DNA from: an uncultured Lachnospiraceae bacterium
GTDB lineage: Bacteria > Bacillota > Clostridia > Lachnospirales > Lachnospiraceae
Direction of reading: 5' to 3'
Assembly: GCA_902797475.1 (NCBI GenBank)
Contig: CADBTG010000207.1
Span: forward strand, 1-5,977
Length of the DNA stretch: 5,977 nucleotides
Shown here: in pieces, positions 3,659-5,977 of the stretch
Position numbering within the stretch: position 1 is the first letter of the stretch
Layout: every line of letters starts with the position of its first letter
Notes under the pieces: model-generated
What the model was told of the DNA's origin: nothing
Seen by the model: only the letters and a program-made list of their open reading frames with translations
Database searches by the model: none
Program-made: the position numbers and the translations under genes

Positions 3659-5464
3659 TTATCTCCGCCTCCGCTTTCCGAATCGCTGATAGGAAAAGAA
3701 CGAAATCAAAAACATTGCCCCGGCAAGGAGCCACAATACCGGAAGAAGAATCTGCACCCCTTCCGGGACCCGGCTTGTATGAGAAGAGCTCGAAAGATAC
3801 TGCCAGCCGTAAAAGAACGACAGCAAAACGTCCAGAACAACCGTGACAATATTCAGCCACACATACTTTTCTTCTTTATTTCTCACCGGAGTGCCGTTCA
3901 AATCAAAGCAGAACCGAACGCCGTCCGTGGTGTTTTCCGCATGGTATGCTGCCCCGTGACGGTCCAGAATGCCGGCACTGATGGCAAGCCCCATTCCGCC
4001 GGTCTTTGCTTCGCCCTTCCGGTCTTCCGCATACATCGGCGTCCACAGATTTCGAAGCTCCTCGTCCGAGAACTTCGTTCCGCGGTTATATACGGAAAAT
4101 GCAGCACCGTCAGTCCTGATCCGAACCGTCGTTCCTTCTTCCCCGTATTTGAGCGCATTCGAAATCAGGTTGTCCATGACCATCCGAATCAGGTCAGGGT
4201 TGCAGCGAACCTCGCCCCCGTTCCGTTCGGAAAAATCGATTGACATCCCGCGTTCGAGAAGGATTTCGTTATGGGAGGCAAGGACCTCGTCCACAAGCCC
4301 GTCAAGGTTCACATTTTCCTTCTCAAGCTTTACATTCCGGTCCATGACACGTGAATAGGTAAGCATCCGGTTGAGAAGATAATTCATGTTCTCACTTTCC
4401 CGAACCAGCACACCGCAATAATGGTCCTGCTTCTCCTGTGAAACGCCCGACATCAGATACTCGGACGTGTTCTGCACAACCGCGACGGGCGTCTTTAATT
4501 GGTGCGCCATTGCGTTGATGAACGTGTCGCGAAGCTTCTTGGCTTCCAATCTGCGCTGCTCCGTGCCCCATACGATGATCATGACATACGCGGCGGCCGC
4601 CTGCATGAAGATAAGCGTGATGACCAGAGGCTTCCGGATTCCCGCGCCGACAATGCCGCTTCGGTCAAACCAGACATAAATGATTAACTCACTTCCCTCA
4701 TGAAACGTTCCGGCCACAGAGACCGATGTACCGCCGGTGATATCAATCAATTCTCCGCCTGCACACAAAAAACCGTCACGTTCCGTGACCTCGGCCTGCA
4801 TAATGCGGGAGGACTGGCCGGTCTTCTGCGGAATCATGAAGAATGCGGGATCGGAGATCACATTCTTCTCCGCCTCGTCATACAGATTCTCTGACAAATA
4901 CAACGCCGTTTCTCCACTTCGGTCTTCCGCATTAAGGGTGACGGAGGTTGCTCCGCTTCTGACGGTAACCGATGTCGGAATCCATTCGCCGCCATCGGTC
5001 TTCCTGCCGTATACGGTGTCCACGACAAAGCCTTTATCCCCTGTCAGCCGATCGGCAATCCGGCTCACTTCTTCAAGCTGTTTTTTTGAGAAATGCTCCG
5101 ACAGATCCCACACCCGGTTCTTTCCGTTCTCCACGTAAAACAGCAGGTTGATTTCCCTGAGAGAATCTGCAATCTGTCTGTCCCCTATGGAAATACTCGT
5201 TGTAAACCGATCCTTATAGGCTTCGTCGGACCACAGCAGCCGGATGCCCTGCAGGTACTGTCTTGCCGCCTGGCAGTCATCCATCGGTGCCGGGAACATC
5301 TCCACGATGTTTCGAAGAAGCTCCTCGTCGCGCTTTCGTGACGCCCGCTTCTCATGTCCCCACAGAATCAGGACAAAGAGCGCTGCCACCACAAGGAAAA
5401 TCACTTCCGTCAGAACATAGCGAAGCCATCTTCCGCCCTGTCTTCTGATGCTTTTTTCTTTCAT
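3659..5464 (-). CDS. Membrane sensor histidine kinase
   Basis: A 601-residue sensor kinase, partner of the regulator encoded 21 bases upstream; GGAGG (5471-5475) is 6 bases before its ATG. A first membrane helix is at about residues 17-36, an extracytoplasmic sensor region at 37-278 (not a recognised PAS or Cache by eye; two cysteines, C64 and C234), and a second helix at 279-300. No clear HAMP follows. The dimerisation/phosphoacceptor segment has FINAMAHQLKTP with His321 as the phosphorylated residue. The ATPase domain shows the N box DNLISNALKYG (431-441), a variant G1 box (YNRGTKFS, Asn instead of the DxGxG aspartate, as in several clostridial kinases) and G2 as TGGMGLAI (488-495). Unusually, after the catalytic domain come two further hydrophobic segments, about 533-554 and 570-592, then a basic tail. 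The ligand is unknown. Confidence 0.92.
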   Translation of the reverse strand: MKEKSIRRQGGRWLRYVLTEVIFLVVAALFVLILWGHEKRASRKRDEELLRNIVEMFPAPMDDCQAARQYLQGIRLLWSDEAYKDRFTTSISIGDRQIADSLREINLLFYVENGKNRVWDLSEHFSKKQLEEVSRIADRLTGDKGFVVDTVYGRKTDGGEWIPTSVTVRSGATSVTLNAEDRSGETALYLSENLYDEAEKNVISDPAFFMIPQKTGQSSRIMQAEVTERDGFLCAGGELIDITGGTSVSVAGTFHEGSELIIYVWFDRSGIVGAGIRKPLVITLIFMQAAAAYVMIIVWGTEQRRLEAKKLRDTFINAMAHQLKTPVAVVQNTSEYLMSGVSQEKQDHYCGVLVRESENMNYLLNRMLTYSRVMDRNVKLEKENVNLDGLVDEVLASHNEILLERGMSIDFSERNGGEVRCNPDLIRMVMDNLISNALKYGEEGTTVRIRTDGAAFSVYNRGTKFSDEELRNLWTPMYAEDRKGEAKTGGMGLAISAGILDRHGAAYHAENTTDGVRFCFDLNGTPVRNKEEKYVWLNIVTVVLDVLLSFFYGWQYLSSSSHTSRVPEGVQILLPVLWLLAGAMFLISFFSYQRFGKRRRR

Positions 5465-5485
5465 ATGAACCCTCCGAATCTTTCC

Positions 5486-5977
5486 TCAGGAGAGAAACCG
5501 ATACCCTTCTTTAATGACTGTCTCGATATGCTTCCTGCCGTATTCGCCGAGCGATTTTCGAAGCTTTTTGATGTGCGTATCGACCACCCGGTCGCTGCCC
5601 TCATAATCATAGCCCCAGATCCGGTCGAGAATCTGCTCTCTCGTGAGCACGCGGCCGCGGTTTGTGAGAAAATACCGAAGCAGGTTGAAGTCTAATGCCT
5701 GCAGCCCGACTTCCGCGCCGTTCACGGTTACCTGATGCGTAGCATAGTTCACGCTGAGTTCCCCGTCCGTATAGACATCCGAAGTAACGGCCCGTCCGGC
5801 CGAACGCTCCAGCACGGCTTTGCATTTGGCAGCAAGAACCGGAAGCGAGAACGGCTTCACGATGTACTCGTCCGCGCCGAGATTATAGCCGCGAAGCTGA
5901 TCCTCCTCCTGCACTCTCGCAGTCAGAAACAGAATCGGAACATCCTCCCTCGAGCGGATGCGGCGACACACTTCAAA
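5486..5977 (-). CDS. OmpR/PhoB-family response regulator (5'-partial)
   Basis: The frame runs off the right end; the GTG at 5971 is not the start, because the preceding codons give Phe-Glu and the family pattern GFEVCRRIR continues through it. The 163 visible residues hold the second half of the receiver domain and a full winged-helix DNA-binding domain. The phosphoacceptor aspartate is outside the window. The switch threonine (ILFLTA, visible residue 19) and conserved lysine (YIVKPF, residue 41) are present. The effector domain starts near residue 70; its recognition helix is in the segment RVVDTHIKKLRKSLG (130-144) and it ends with the wing motif KEGYRFL. It is translated just before the kinase gene and surely forms a two-component pair with it. 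Regulators of this class usually bind direct repeats about 11 bp apart; such repeats occur in the promoters of both candidate RNAs downstream. Confidence 0.95.
   Translation of the reverse strand, partial: FEVCRRIRSREDVPILFLTARVQEEDQLRGYNLGADEYIVKPFSLPVLAAKCKAVLERSAGRAVTSDVYTDGELSVNYATHQVTVNGAEVGLQALDFNLLRYFLTNRGRVLTREQILDRIWGYDYEGSDRVVDTHIKKLRKSLGEYGRKHIETVIKEGYRFLS

Noticed and set aside
3623..4243. Long plus-strand open frame opposite the kinase
   Set aside because: It covers the kinase C-terminal and ATPase region in antisense; the kinase motifs on the minus strand are unambiguous.

Overview
The window looks like a chromosomal segment of a low-to-mid GC Firmicute, most likely a Clostridia/Lachnospiraceae-type gut bacterium. 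This rests on strong GGAGG Shine-Dalgarno sites, SigA-like promoters, a 209-residue Firmicutes-type uracil phosphoribosyltransferase, a DUF4173-type membrane protein and a two-component system of clostridial style. The assignment is inference; there is no rRNA or other marker here.

Layout. Positions 1-1566 (+) hold the 3' part of a multi-pass DUF4173-like membrane protein whose start lies before the window. It converges on everything else, which is on the minus strand. A hairpin at 1606-1639 separates the two sides and ends a minus-strand unit made of upp (1955-2584) and a small two-helix membrane protein (1661-1921). That unit starts from a consensus promoter at 2629-2657. Further right is an unrecognised 119-residue gene (2918-3277) with its own promoter and terminator. 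From 3659 to the right edge is a two-component operon: an OmpR/PhoB-family response regulator (5486 to beyond 5977, cut by the window end) followed by a membrane sensor histidine kinase (3659-5464) with two extra membrane helices after its catalytic domain.

The most interesting part is intergenic. The gaps on both sides of the 119-residue gene carry two diverged copies of the same element (A, 2675-2846; B, 3337-3506). Each copy reads, on the minus strand: a direct repeat TTAACA-N5-TTTACA with 11-bp period, a 34-bp block identical in both copies that ends in a TATAAT -10 box but has no good -35, a variable 5' segment able to form a small hairpin, a conserved unpaired stretch, a 9-bp hairpin, and a directly abutting U-tailed terminator hairpin. 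Differences between copies keep the hairpins paired on the minus strand (G-U wobbles that would be C-A mismatches on the plus strand). I read these as two homologous small RNA genes of about 110 nt.

OmpR/PhoB-family regulators bind direct repeats of about 11-bp period, and such a regulator is encoded next door, so a working hypothesis is a local circuit: sensor kinase to response regulator to twin small RNAs, comparable in layout to the streptococcal CiaRH/csRNA system. The link between regulator and RNAs is inference; the repeats, the promoter architecture and the paired structures are visible in the sequence.
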